64,000 nt of DNA, taken from Rhodanobacteraceae bacterium (GTDB lineage: Bacteria > Pseudomonadota > Gammaproteobacteria > Xanthomonadales > SZUA-5). The stretch lies in NCBI GenBank assembly GCA_016717705.1, contig JADKFD010000020.1, positions 29,654-93,653 on the forward strand. Direction: 5' to 3'. The stretch's first letter is position 1; every line of letters begins with the position of its first letter. The position numbers were made by a program, and so were the translations under genes. Positions 28,860 to 37,152 of the stretch are shown in pieces. The notes beneath the pieces are model-generated. The model ran no database searches. It was not told the DNA's origin and saw only the letters and a list, made by a program, of their open reading frames with translations.

Positions 28860-29131
28860 CGATAACTCCGTTCAGTGGTGTCGTAAGCTTCGAGTCGCAA
28901 GACCCCGTCCAAGTCCGAAAAATTGTAGGAGCGCGCTCGCGCGCGATCGCTCTGCCATCCGGGGTCGGGGTGCTGACACCAAAGCAATTCTTCTCCGCAA
29001 AGTACGCAAAGAACGCAAAGGAAGAAGGAGGAAGGTGCAGCCTAATACTCCCCCTCTTCTCCTTTGCGGACAAAAAAATGCTCTCCTCGCTGCCGGAAGC
29101 TGCGCTGCACGACCGCTCACGTGGCAAGAAA
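28860..29131. repeat. Non-coding gap with family A palindrome and GCAAAG-type inverted repeat (family B)
   Basis: The 272-bp gap holds no gene. At 28921-28950 lies a family A stem (TTGTAGGAGCGCGCTCGCGC). From 28990, TTCTCCGCAAAGTACGCAAAGAACGCAAAGGAAG is answered at 29056-29078 by CTTCTCCTTTGCGGACAAAA, leaving a short loop. The GCAAAG unit recurs in four places in this window. Confidence 0.8.
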
Positions 29132-29716
29132 TCACGGCAACTCCCAGCCCGCAGCGCGCAGCATCCGGCACAGCGCGATCAGCGGCAGTCCGATCAGCGC
29201 GCTTGGATCTTCGCTGTCGATGCGCTCGAACAGTGCGATGCCGCGGCCCTCGACCTTGAAGCCGCCAGCACAATCGCCGGCCGGCTCCAGAACGACATAG
29301 CGTTCGACTTCGGCAGCGGTCAGTGCGCGCATGCGGCAAAGGGTCAGGTCCAGGTGCTCGCGCAGCGATCCGTTGCGGCTGTCGAGTAAAGCGACTGCAC
29401 TGTGGAAGCGAAGTTCCTGAGCGCTGCTGGCGAGCAATTGTTGCCGCTGCGCGCTGGCGCTGCCGGGCTTGCCCAGAATGTCCTCGCCGCGCGCGGCGAC
29501 CTGGTCGGCGGCGATGATGATCGATTCAGGATGCCGCGCCGCAACCGCCTGCGCCTTGGGGCGCGCCAGACGGCTCGCCATGGCCGCCGCCGCCTCGCCG
29601 GGCAAGCGCGCCTCGTCGATATCGGGCGCGTCGCATTCGACCGCCAGGCCCAGGCGCGCCAGCTGCTCGCGGCGATAACGCGAACCCGAGGCCAGCACCA
29701 GCGTCGGTGGCGCCAT
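29132..29716 (-). CDS. Maf-family nucleotide pyrophosphatase (YceF-like)
   Basis: Maf proteins hydrolyse non-canonical or modified nucleotides to monophosphates. The N-terminal LVLASGSRYRREQLARLGL, PDIDEARLPGE, the metal/substrate segment IIIAADQVA and GDCAGGFKVEGRGIALFERIDSEDPSALIGLPL are all present. The variant ADQVA and the DPSALIGLPL ending favour the YceF subgroup (7-methyl-GTP) rather than the dTTP/UTP enzymes. It precedes nothing obvious downstream and follows a small membrane protein gene upstream by 3 bp. Confidence 0.9.
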   Translation of the reverse strand: MAPPTLVLASGSRYRREQLARLGLAVECDAPDIDEARLPGEAAAAMASRLARPKAQAVAARHPESIIIAADQVAARGEDILGKPGSASAQRQQLLASSAQELRFHSAVALLDSRNGSLREHLDLTLCRMRALTAAEVERYVVLEPAGDCAGGFKVEGRGIALFERIDSEDPSALIGLPLIALCRMLRAAGWELP

Positions 29717-29719
29717 TGC

Positions 29720-30226
29720 TCAGTTCATCGCGGAGGTGCGCGCGTCGGAGCCACCGATGCCGTAGGCACTGGCGATCAGCGCCGACACCGGGTGGGTTTC
29801 CGAAGACGCCGCGGCCAGCGCCTCGCCGGCCGCCTCCAGCTTGTCCATGTTCTCGGCCAGCGCCTTGCGCGAGCGCTCCAGGTCGCCCTTGACGCCACGC
29901 AATTTCGCCAGCGGTGCGTTGTCGCCGTGGTCGCGCAGCCACAGCCGCTGCTGCAGCAGGTCGCGCAGGGCTTTTTGCACCAGCGGATCGAGCACCAGCG
30001 CGGCCAGCGCGTCGCGGGTCAGCGAAGCGGGCAGGGTCGATACCCAGCGATGCAGAGTCTGCATGCGCTCGCGGCAAGCGTGCAGTTCGCCCTCCAGCGC
30101 ATCGGCACTGTCCATGATCGAGCGCAGCGTGTCCTGCCGCCGCCGCAACTGCAGCAGCCGCCACATCAGGGCCAGCACCACCAACGATGCCAGCGTCAGC
30201 GTGACGATCAGCACTTTGAGCAGCAT
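29720..30226 (-). CDS. Hypothetical membrane-anchored coiled-coil protein
   Basis: One N-terminal membrane helix (MLLKVLIVTLTLASLVVLALMW, counted to residue 22 in two pieces) is followed by ~140 mostly helical, charged residues with coiled-coil spacing around 28-60 and 95-140 (GDLERSRKALAENMDKLEAAGEAL). No domain is recognised. It is 3 bp upstream of maf on the same strand and so probably co-transcribed. Confidence 0.55.
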   Translation of the reverse strand: MLLKVLIVTLTLASLVVLALMWRLLQLRRRQDTLRSIMDSADALEGELHACRERMQTLHRWVSTLPASLTRDALAALVLDPLVQKALRDLLQQRLWLRDHGDNAPLAKLRGVKGDLERSRKALAENMDKLEAAGEALAAASSETHPVSALIASAYGIGGSDARTSAMN

Positions 30227-30504
30227 GGAAACCTCGGTCGGACTTCTGCGGCGATTATGCAGCGTGCCGCGTCGACAGATGGTCTATTGCCGCACCAAAT
30301 CCAACCGGGCTGGAACTTCAGGGCCTCCAGCGGACTGTCTCGGAGATGACTGCTGCTGTGGCGGCATCCATGTCCCGTACTACATGTTCGCAGATCGGAT
30401 CGGAGCCATCACGGCCCGGTCACTGTCGCCGGTTGGCCCCAATGGGCTTTGCACTTCCTGACCTTGATCAGGTGTATTACAGCTTTGACCCTTGGAAGAA
30501 TGAA

Positions 30505-31725
30505 ATGGCCGTGGTTTCGGGAAAAATTCTGGTGGCCCAGGGCGGTGGCCCCACCGCTGTGATCAACCAGTCATTGGTGGGGGTCGCGCTGGAGGCACGA
30601 CGTTTTGGCACCATAGGGCGCATTTACGGTGCGCTGCACGGTGTGCGCGGCATTGTGGACGAGAATTTCGTCGATCTCACCCAGGAGACTACCCACAACC
30701 TGGAACTGGTGGCCTGCACCCCGTCGAGCGCATTGGGTTCTACCCGCGACAAGCCTGATCTGGCCTACTGCCAGGAGATCTTCAAGGTGTTGCAGGCGCA
30801 TGAGATCGGGCATTTCTTCTACATCGGCGGCAACGACTCCTCGGATACCGTACGCATCGTGAGCGAAGAGGCGCGCAAGGCCGGTTACCCGCTGCGGGCC
30901 ATCCACATCCCCAAGACCATCGACAACGATCTCGTCGGCAATGACCACACGCCGGGCTACCCCTCGGCGGCGAGGTTCGTGGCCCAGGCGTTTGCCGGTG
31001 CCAATCTGGACAATGCCGCACTGCCCGGCGTCTATGTCGGCGTGGTCATGGGGCGACACGCCGGCTTCCTGACGGCAGCGTCCGCCTTGGGCAAGAAATT
31101 TCCGGACGACGGCCCCCACCTGATCTACCTGCCCGAACGCACCTTTGTGCTGGAGCGGTTTCTGGCCGACGTCAAGGCCACCTATGCGCGCTACGGCCGC
31201 TGCGTCATTGCCGTGTCCGAGGGCATCCACGATGCGTCCGGTGCACCCATTGCCGCGTTGCTGGCCAAAGACCTGGAGCACGATGCCCATGGCAACGTGC
31301 AGCTTTCGGGCAACGGCGCTCTGGCTGACTTGTTGTGTGAAGAGATCAAGGCCAAATTGAACATCAAGCGGGTGCGTGGCGACACCTTTGGCTACCTGCA
31401 ACGGTCATTCATCGGCTGTGTATCCGATGTGGACCAGCGCGAAGCGCGTGAGGTGGGCGAAAAGGCGGTGCAATTTGCCATGTGGGGCAATCGAGATGGT
31501 TCGGTGGCGATCAAACGCACCGGCTTTTATTCGGCTGACTACGAGTTGCTGCCGCTGGACGCCGTCGCCGGCAAGACTCGGGTGATGGAAGACGAATTCA
31601 TCGCGCCCAGCGGCACCGACGTGACCGACGCTTTCCGCATGTACCTGCGCCCCTTGCTCGGCTCCGGGATGCCCGACGCGTTCAGGCTGCGACACAACCC
31701 GGTGACCAAGGTGTTGCGAGTCTAG
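30505..31725 (+). CDS. pfp: 6-phosphofructokinase, probably pyrophosphate-dependent
   Basis: Phosphofructokinase fold: ILVAQGGGPTAVINQSLVG binds the phosphoryl donor, IGGNDSSDT and IPKTIDNDLVGNDHTPGYPS form the active site, followed by GVVMGRHAGFLTAAS and EGIHDASG. ATP enzymes have GGDGS and PGTIDND; here the fourth residue is Asp (GGNDS) and Lys replaces Gly (PKTIDND). These two changes mark PPi-dependent enzymes, which work reversibly in glycolysis and gluconeogenesis. About 406 residues from the ATG at 30505, which has GGAAG upstream; the longer frame from 30346 adds a non-conserved leader. Single gene. Confidence 0.88.
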   Translation: MAVVSGKILVAQGGGPTAVINQSLVGVALEARRFGTIGRIYGALHGVRGIVDENFVDLTQETTHNLELVACTPSSALGSTRDKPDLAYCQEIFKVLQAHEIGHFFYIGGNDSSDTVRIVSEEARKAGYPLRAIHIPKTIDNDLVGNDHTPGYPSAARFVAQAFAGANLDNAALPGVYVGVVMGRHAGFLTAASALGKKFPDDGPHLIYLPERTFVLERFLADVKATYARYGRCVIAVSEGIHDASGAPIAALLAKDLEHDAHGNVQLSGNGALADLLCEEIKAKLNIKRVRGDTFGYLQRSFIGCVSDVDQREAREVGEKAVQFAMWGNRDGSVAIKRTGFYSADYELLPLDAVAGKTRVMEDEFIAPSGTDVTDAFRMYLRPLLGSGMPDAFRLRHNPVTKVLRV

Positions 31726-32032
31726 GTCCCCAGGTCATTCAGTCGTTGCGCCGTCAAAGTGCTCGCTGTCAGCTTGCGCATCCTCGCGGGTAGCGTGGAC
31801 CACCCCATCTCGGCGCAACAACAACGGACGACAACAACAACGGACAGCCACGAATCAGCGGCAACAACAACGCAACAACAACGGACAGCCACGAATCCAC
31901 CAACACCAACAACCAACAACAACGGACAACCAACAACAACGGACAACCAACAACAACGGACAGCCACGAATCAGAATTTTCCTACCAGTCTCCGGGTGTT
32001 TTTCCGACTGACGACGGCAAGCCAAGCGATCG
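31726..32032. repeat. CAACAA-rich low-complexity tract
   Basis: No gene is visible. Between about 31815 and 31975 one strand is built from CAACAACGGACA, CAACAACAACGGACAGCCACG and CAACCAACAACAACGGACAACC units repeated in varied order, with three copies of GGACAGCCACGAATC. The purine/pyrimidine bias is extreme compared with the GC-rich surroundings. It sits directly upstream of the RAYT gene. Confidence 0.85.
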
Positions 32033-32044
32033 ATGCTGTGCCCC

Positions 32045-33001
32045 ATGACCTACGCCCGCTCGATCCTGACTCCCAAGGGTTCCGCTGGAACCTTCCACTG
32101 CGTATCGCGCTGCGTGCGGCGGGCGTTTCTGTGTGGTGAGGATCGGCTGACGGGTCGCTCGTTCGAGCATCGCCGGCAGTGGGTGGAGGATCGCATCCAT
32201 GAACTGGCCGGCATTTTCGGTGTGGCGATCTGGGGTTATGCGGTGATGAGCAACCATCTGCACGTGGTGGTGGAGACCTTGCCGGAGACGGTGGCGCGGT
32301 GGTCGGATGATGAGGTCGCGCAGCGCTGGATGCGCTTGTATCCGCGGCAGGATCAGGACGCCGAGATGCGTGCCGAGGTGCTGGCCGGCAATGCGGAACG
32401 GATCAAGGAACTGCGCGAGCGCTTGTCGAACCTGTCGTGGTTCATGCGCTGTCTGGCGGAGCCGATCGCGCGAGCGGCGAACAGGGAAGACATCTGCAAG
32501 GGTCGCTTCTGGGAAGGCCGCTTCAAGTGCCAGGCGCTGCTCGACGACGATGCGGTGCTGGCGGCGATGGCCTATGTCGACCTGAACCCGGTGCGGGCGA
32601 AGATCTGCGACACGCTGGAGGCCTCGGCGCACACTAGCGCGCGCGTCCGGCTGACCGAGATCGAGCGGGAATCGGCGGCGGCCGAGCGTCCGCTGGCGCC
32701 GATCACGGGCAACCGCGGTTTGAGTGTGCTGCGCATGACCCAGGCCGAATACCTGAATCTGGTCGACTACACCGGCCGCCAGATCCGCGCCGACAAACGT
32801 GGCGCGATTGAAGGCCCGGCACCTGCGGCGCTGGTGCGCCTGGGCTGTCGCCCGGAGACCTGGACGCGACAAGTGTTGGCGGTCAAATCCGACTACAGCC
32901 GTGCCATGGGCGCGGTGGAAAGCCTGATCGAAAAGGCTGCCGCGATGGGCCAGTGCTGGCTGCGTGGGCTAGCGCTGGCGCGGTGGCTGGCTGCGCAGTG
33001 A
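32045..33001 (+). CDS. REP-associated tyrosine transposase (RAYT), Y1/HUH family
   Basis: Single-strand DNA transposase-like protein related to IS200/IS605 TnpA. The HUH motif is HLHVVV at about residues 71-76 (GYAVMSNHLHVVVE), after the typical FHCVSRCVRRAFLCGEDRLTG. Then follow FMRCLAEPIARAANRED, GRFWEGRFKCQAL and VDLNPVRA, all conserved in this group. The catalytic Tyr is probably in EYLNLVDYTGRQIR. ATG at 32045 (MTYARS) is preferred; an ATG four codons upstream is also possible. RAYTs cut and move REP palindromes; this genome is full of such repeats. The protein looks intact. Confidence 0.9.
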   Translation: MTYARSILTPKGSAGTFHCVSRCVRRAFLCGEDRLTGRSFEHRRQWVEDRIHELAGIFGVAIWGYAVMSNHLHVVVETLPETVARWSDDEVAQRWMRLYPRQDQDAEMRAEVLAGNAERIKELRERLSNLSWFMRCLAEPIARAANREDICKGRFWEGRFKCQALLDDDAVLAAMAYVDLNPVRAKICDTLEASAHTSARVRLTEIERESAAAERPLAPITGNRGLSVLRMTQAEYLNLVDYTGRQIRADKRGAIEGPAPAALVRLGCRPETWTRQVLAVKSDYSRAMGAVESLIEKAAAMGQCWLRGLALARWLAAQ

Positions 33002-33489
33002 GGGCGGGGCCGAGGGTCGGAATCTCCAGCGGGAGAGCTGCAGCAGCGATTTCCCGCAACCGCTCAGCGCTTCCCGTGCCGATCCGAACATCGGGAGCAA
33101 TTGGGCGTCCGGTTTGAACCTGACTTTTCGGATAATCAAGCACTTGAATACTTCTCGGAGCCCAATACGTGGGGTCACTGGGGCGGAGTTGGCCGCCGAA
33201 GGATCATGGATGTCCCGGTTTCAGTCCTCCCGGTTTCAGTCCGGAAGGATCATGGATGTCCCGGTTTCCGTGCGGTTTCCGGCTTCGGAAGGATCATGGA
33301 TGTCCCGGTTTCATCCCGTCAGTGGATGTCCCGGTTTCACCCCCCGGAAGGATCATGGATGTCCCGGTTTTACCGTGGATGTCCCGGTTTCACCGGTTTC
33401 AGTGCGGTTTCAGTGGATGTCCCGGTTTCACCTTCCCGGTTTCCCGCTTTAGTCTTCCCGGTTTCACTGTCTCGCCGTCGGCTCGCCCG
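33002..33489. repeat. Minisatellite of GGATGTCCCGGTTT units
   Basis: The gap downstream of the RAYT gene has no credible gene. Seven copies of GGATGTCCCGGTTT start at 33208, 33254, 33298, 33324, 33357, 33377 and 33415. Four lie inside a longer unit, GAAGGATCATGGATGTCCCG; further half-copies (CCCGGTTTC) fall between them. Spacing is irregular (20-46 bp), so it looks like repeated expansion and partial deletion, not a plain tandem array. Open frames run across it on the plus strand but encode only the repeat. Confidence 0.85.
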
Positions 33490-33885
33490 TCACATCAACA
33501 ACACCATCCCGGCATCCCTTGCGGCAGCGCGGTCGAAGGTAACCGTGCTTTCGCAACCCGCAGCGGCGCCACTCTGGGCAATCAGGCAATCGGCAAAATC
33601 TGCGGTTCCGGAGCTGAACAAGCGCAGCGCGCGCCAGGCAATCTCGTTGCGCTCGACGGTGATCGCCGCTGTACGCAACAATGACTCCAGCGCCAGCGAC
33701 ACCTGAGCTCGATCGCGGCCATAGGCAGAAGAAAGTACCCAGACCAGTTCGACAAGACTGGTCAGACTGACGAACCCGGGCCGATCCTGGTCGAGTGCTT
33801 CAATCAACTCGTTGGCCCTGGCAGCCTGTCGCGCATCGTCCTGCATCATGTAGCGGACGAGCACATTGGTATCGAGGCCGATCAC
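33490..33885 (-). CDS. vapC: PIN-domain toxin, VapC type
   Basis: A PIN-domain ribonuclease of 131 residues: MIGLDTNVLVRYMMQDD has the first acidic residue, VSLTSLVELVWVLSSAYG the second (Glu), and ADFADCLIAQSGAAAGC and TVTFDRAAAR the remaining acidic residues. Such toxins cleave tRNA or rRNA and are blocked by the antitoxin encoded just upstream. The start overlaps the antitoxin stop by four bases. Lies in the accessory region next to the RAYT gene. Confidence 0.9.
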   Translation of the reverse strand: MIGLDTNVLVRYMMQDDARQAARANELIEALDQDRPGFVSLTSLVELVWVLSSAYGRDRAQVSLALESLLRTAAITVERNEIAWRALRLFSSGTADFADCLIAQSGAAAGCESTVTFDRAAARDAGMVLLM

Positions 33886-34124
33886 TTTGCCGCCGATCCA
33901 CGTCGCGCGATCACCGCGTTCATCTCTTCGATCGACACGACTACCTTGGACTTGCCGAACATACCCTTGAGCGCGGTGACCGGCTGGGTTGCTGCGATGA
34001 ACTCGAAGCGTCCCGGCGCCACCTCGATGAACTCCACACGATCCCCCGCCGCTACACGCAACGCCTCGCGGACGGCGATCGGGATGGTGATTTGTCCCTT
34101 GCTGGTAACTGTTGCGGTGCTCAC
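33882..34124 (-). CDS. vapB: AbrB/MazE-type antitoxin, partner of the PIN toxin
   Basis: An 80-residue protein with an N-terminal SpoVT/AbrB swapped-hairpin DNA-binding domain: STATVTSKGQITIPIAVREALRVAAGDRVEF in pieces, followed by a C-terminal tail (KVVVSIEEMNAVIARRG) that should bind and inhibit the toxin. The pair would repress its own promoter, which must lie just upstream of 34124. A TTACTTTGAGGTAAGG inverted repeat there (34141-34156, arms TTAC/GTAA) is a candidate operator. Confidence 0.87.
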   Translation of the reverse strand: MSTATVTSKGQITIPIAVREALRVAAGDRVEFIEVAPGRFEFIAATQPVTALKGMFGKSKVVVSIEEMNAVIARRGSAAK

Positions 34125-34529
34125 GAGCTGACTACGTTCCTTACTTTGAGGTAAGGAATCCTAGCACGGGGAAATGGACGGGGTAATGGACACTCGGGGA
34201 AATGGACACTCAAGTTAGTTTCGGCTCAAGCATCGGAATTGACCTACCGTCGGAAGGGCGGAATCCAGCCTGACCACTCGCGCAGAATGTCCGATGCTGT
34301 GGCCGCTCGCTCGTTGTTCCGTGCTCCCTGTTGAAGGGCGCTGCGCCTGCGGCACCGCCCTTGCTCTGTCGCCAACCGACGAAGAGCGGCCGAGCAGGCG
34401 CTCGGCCCTCCAGGACCAGCGGCGGCACGGCACTTTGGAGGGCGCCGCGCTTGCGGCATCGCCACTCAATTGCCTGCGAGCCCGTTCGATCTCTTGCGAG
34501 CTCGTTCATTCGCTGCCGAATCAGCGCGC
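34125..34529. repeat. Repeat-bearing gap between vapBC and the BNR protein gene
   Basis: About 400 bp without a supported gene. Three copies of GGGG(A/T)AATGGAC start at 34168, 34180 and 34196, two continuing into ACTC. Further on, 34330-34465 contains inverted-repeat material: GGGCGCTGCGCCTGCGGCACCGCCC, written in two parts, and GGAGGGCGCCGCGCTTGCGG, with GGCCGAGCAGGCGCTCGGCC between. The section looks like remains of several mobile repeats. Confidence 0.7.
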
Positions 34530-36878
34530 TCAGTTCTCGAAACCGTTGCTGAACACGCCGTCGCTGGATACGACAAAATCCCAGATGCCGCGGCCGTAGG
34601 TTGAAAAGCGTGCGGTGCGGGTGGCGTCGATGTAGTCGACGTCCCACCAGGTCTGTTCGGGTGCCGTGGTGCCGGAGATGTCGATCCAGGTGCTGGCTTG
34701 ACGGTCATACCAGTAGGGCCCGAGTTCGGTCGCGGCAAACAGTTGCTGGCCATCGGCGGAGATGGCGAGATCGAAGACCATGGTGCTCGGCAGTCCAGTG
34801 GCCATGGCGACGAAGTTCTGGCCCTCGGCATTGGAGACGAACACGCCGGGGTTCGAATAGCCGGAACCGGCCACATAGATGCGCGTGGGGTTGCTCGGAT
34901 CGATCAGGATCTTGTTGCCGTAGAGGTACTGGTGGGGTGGCAGTCCGCTGGCGGTCAGTTCGGTCCAGTTGCCGCCAGCCAGTTTGCGGAAGAAATCGCG
35001 GCCCTCGGTCATCGCATAGCGCGTCTGGCCGTTGGCGGAGAAGGCCAGGGCGGTGACCGGGCTGCCGAAATCGAAACTGGAATCCTGGCTGCCGCTGATG
35101 CTGCTGCCGTTGTAGCTCAGTTCGACGACGCGCTGGCTGCCGCCGCCGCCGATGCGGCCGCCAGCCAGCAGCACGCGGTTGCCGTTGCTCGGATCCGCTG
35201 CCAGCGGCGGCAGGAAGTACCAGCCGGTGAAAGCGTTGTCGCCGAAGTTCCAGTAGCGCAGTCCCGACTGGTCATTGGCTGCGGGTGCCGTGTCGAGCAT
35301 GGCAAAGCCGGGGTAGACCATCCACACGCTGGCGCCGCTGTTGCCCGACACCAGATGGGCGTAATCGCCGCTGATGGTCTGGCTGGCCTGCTGCACGCCG
35401 ACGCCGGGATTGAGCATCTTCTGCAGGCCCTGGTCCTGCGCGCCGACCAGGATGTGGTTGCCTCCGGCGCGCACCGTGTAGCTGGTGTAGTACTGCGAGA
35501 CGTTGAGGCCGCTGAGCGACAGATTGCTCACCGTCAGCAGGTTGTCGTTCGACTCGTACAGGCCGCCGTCGGTGCTGACGAAAATGCGATCGATGCCGCC
35601 GTTGACGTAGACATCGACGTTGGGGATGTCAGCGTGCAGCTTGCTTGCCGGCGAGCCGTAGTACTCGCCCCAGTCGTTGACCAGTTGCCAGCTTTGCGCG
35701 CCGTCGCTGCTGCGGTAGAGGTTGACGCCGCCGGCATAGACGCGATCGACGAACTGCGGCGAGGCTTCGGCAGAATTGTCGCCGAACAGCGAAGTCGGCA
35801 CGTCGGTGCGCTCGACCCAGGTCAGGCCCGAGTCGATCGAGCGATAGACATCGGTGCGACCGTCGCGCGAGTACATCGCGTAGAGGAAGTCCTGCCCGTT
35901 GCTGCTGTTGCGGCCACCGGTCAGCACGACCAGGTCGCCCGCGGCGAGGGCCGGTGCCAGCGGCACCGTGGAGCGGGCGACGCGCGCATGGGTGCCCGGC
36001 GTGATCGTGTAAAGCTGTGTTCCCGCCAGCAGGTACAGGGTGGTGGAGACTTCGCGCGGCGAGAACAAGGCCACCTGGCTGCGCTCACCGACGAAACCCA
36101 GGTCGACGAAACTGCCGCCGCGATTGGTCGAGGCGTACAGGCGCGCGCGCCAATCGGCCGCGACGTCGTCGTAGTGGACGCGCAGGGCGTACACCTCGGA
36201 GCCAGCTGGATCGCGCGCCGCCAACGCCATGCCATACCACGGGTTGCCGCTGACGCCGCCGCTGGCGGTGGTCCAACTGACTCCTCCGTTGTCGGAGTAG
36301 CGGATCGCCGCCGGGCCGTCGGTCATCACCAGCAGGCGCTCGCTGTTGCTCAGGCGCTCCAGGTAGCCGGCCCCGGTAGGTCGCAGCTGCACGCTGTCGT
36401 TCGGGCTGCTCCAGTTCAGGCTGCTGCGATCGGCGCGCCAGATCTGTCCGCCGTGGGCGTACGCGGTCAGGCGGTTGTTGCCAGTGTCGAGGAAGGCTCC
36501 CAGCATGCGGCCGGCCTGATTGCCGCTGCCGCGTTCGGACCACTGGCCGGCGATGCTGCCGATGGCCAGTCGCGACCACTCGGATGGCGGGACTCCCGCG
36601 GCGAGCAGCGCGCTGCGAGCCACTTGCCGGTGGTCGGATTTTTCGGCGCGGGCCTGCGCATCCAGCGCCCGCCAGTCGCTGCCGGGTGCCGCCCGGTGCA
36701 GGCTGGAAATCCAGGCATCGCGGCGTGCGGAGAAGTCGCCGCCTGCTTCGCCCGGGCCCTCGGTGGGTGCCGGCGTGGCCGTTGGCGGAGCAGGGGGGCG
36801 GGAGAACTGCCAATGCGCGGTCGCGGCCAGGCTCGACAATATGACCATGGCTGAGGCGACTCTCGCCGATCTACGCAT
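34530..36878 (-). CDS. Large secreted BNR/sialidase-like repeat protein
   Basis: An exported protein of 782 residues with an N-terminal membrane-type signal (MRRSARVASAMVILSSLAA). The body holds repeated Asp-box (BNR) motifs: YSDNGGVSWTTASG, ASTNRGGSFVDLG, RSIDSGLTWVERT, RSSDGAQSWQLV and VSTDGGLYESND. It would form one or two beta propellers, as in VPS10/sortilin-like and photosystem-assembly-like proteins. No catalytic residues of sialidases can be assigned. It ends GIWDFVVSSDGVFSNGFEN; a short C-terminal GFE tail is, from memory, common in secreted proteins of this order and might be a sorting signal. Substrate or role unknown. Confidence 0.75.
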   Translation of the reverse strand: MRRSARVASAMVILSSLAATAHWQFSRPPAPPTATPAPTEGPGEAGGDFSARRDAWISSLHRAAPGSDWRALDAQARAEKSDHRQVARSALLAAGVPPSEWSRLAIGSIAGQWSERGSGNQAGRMLGAFLDTGNNRLTAYAHGGQIWRADRSSLNWSSPNDSVQLRPTGAGYLERLSNSERLLVMTDGPAAIRYSDNGGVSWTTASGGVSGNPWYGMALAARDPAGSEVYALRVHYDDVAADWRARLYASTNRGGSFVDLGFVGERSQVALFSPREVSTTLYLLAGTQLYTITPGTHARVARSTVPLAPALAAGDLVVLTGGRNSSNGQDFLYAMYSRDGRTDVYRSIDSGLTWVERTDVPTSLFGDNSAEASPQFVDRVYAGGVNLYRSSDGAQSWQLVNDWGEYYGSPASKLHADIPNVDVYVNGGIDRIFVSTDGGLYESNDNLLTVSNLSLSGLNVSQYYTSYTVRAGGNHILVGAQDQGLQKMLNPGVGVQQASQTISGDYAHLVSGNSGASVWMVYPGFAMLDTAPAANDQSGLRYWNFGDNAFTGWYFLPPLAADPSNGNRVLLAGGRIGGGGSQRVVELSYNGSSISGSQDSSFDFGSPVTALAFSANGQTRYAMTEGRDFFRKLAGGNWTELTASGLPPHQYLYGNKILIDPSNPTRIYVAGSGYSNPGVFVSNAEGQNFVAMATGLPSTMVFDLAISADGQQLFAATELGPYWYDRQASTWIDISGTTAPEQTWWDVDYIDATRTARFSTYGRGIWDFVVSSDGVFSNGFEN

Positions 36879-37114
36879 CTTTGCTTCCTCGCAGAAATCG
36901 ACAGAACTTTGCCCGAGCCCGTGGAAGCTTGGCCCTTGAACCCCGCGACCCTAATGTACCCTGTGCAGCCCGTGTTTCGAACCCGAACCGTTCGCCCGAG
37001 TCTGGTCGACCACGCCGGATCGCCTGATCCGAGCCGCCGCCACGCTTGAGTTGACGAAGCACCCGACAGAACGCAGCTGCTCGGACGACGGGTGAACGAG
37101 TCGCATCAAGGCGA

Positions 37115-37143
37115 TTGACAGCGTCGCGCGACCCGCCTACGAT
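37115..37143 (+). promoter_or_regulatory. Sigma70 promoter for the yceD-rpmF-fab cluster
   Basis: TTGACA (37115-37120) and TACGAT (37138-37143) are separated by 17 bp, close to the consensus. Transcription should start about 7 bp downstream, at 37149-37151. The yceD ATG is at 37153, so the transcript has almost no leader. Confidence 0.8.
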
Positions 37144-37152
37144 TCCGCGGCT

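Noticed and set aside
30460..30475. FNR-like box (TTGATCAGG) upstream of the phosphofructokinase gene
   Set aside because: The second half-site does not match TTGATnnnnATCAA; only a short inverted repeat remains.
33198..33470. CRISPR array
   Set aside because: Core copies are only 20-46 bp apart with irregular gaps built of the same repeat; there are no unique spacers and no cas genes.
33114..33706. Overlapping plus-strand open frames across the GGATGTCCCGG array
   Set aside because: They consist only of the repeat read in three frames and have no ribosome sites or family resemblance.
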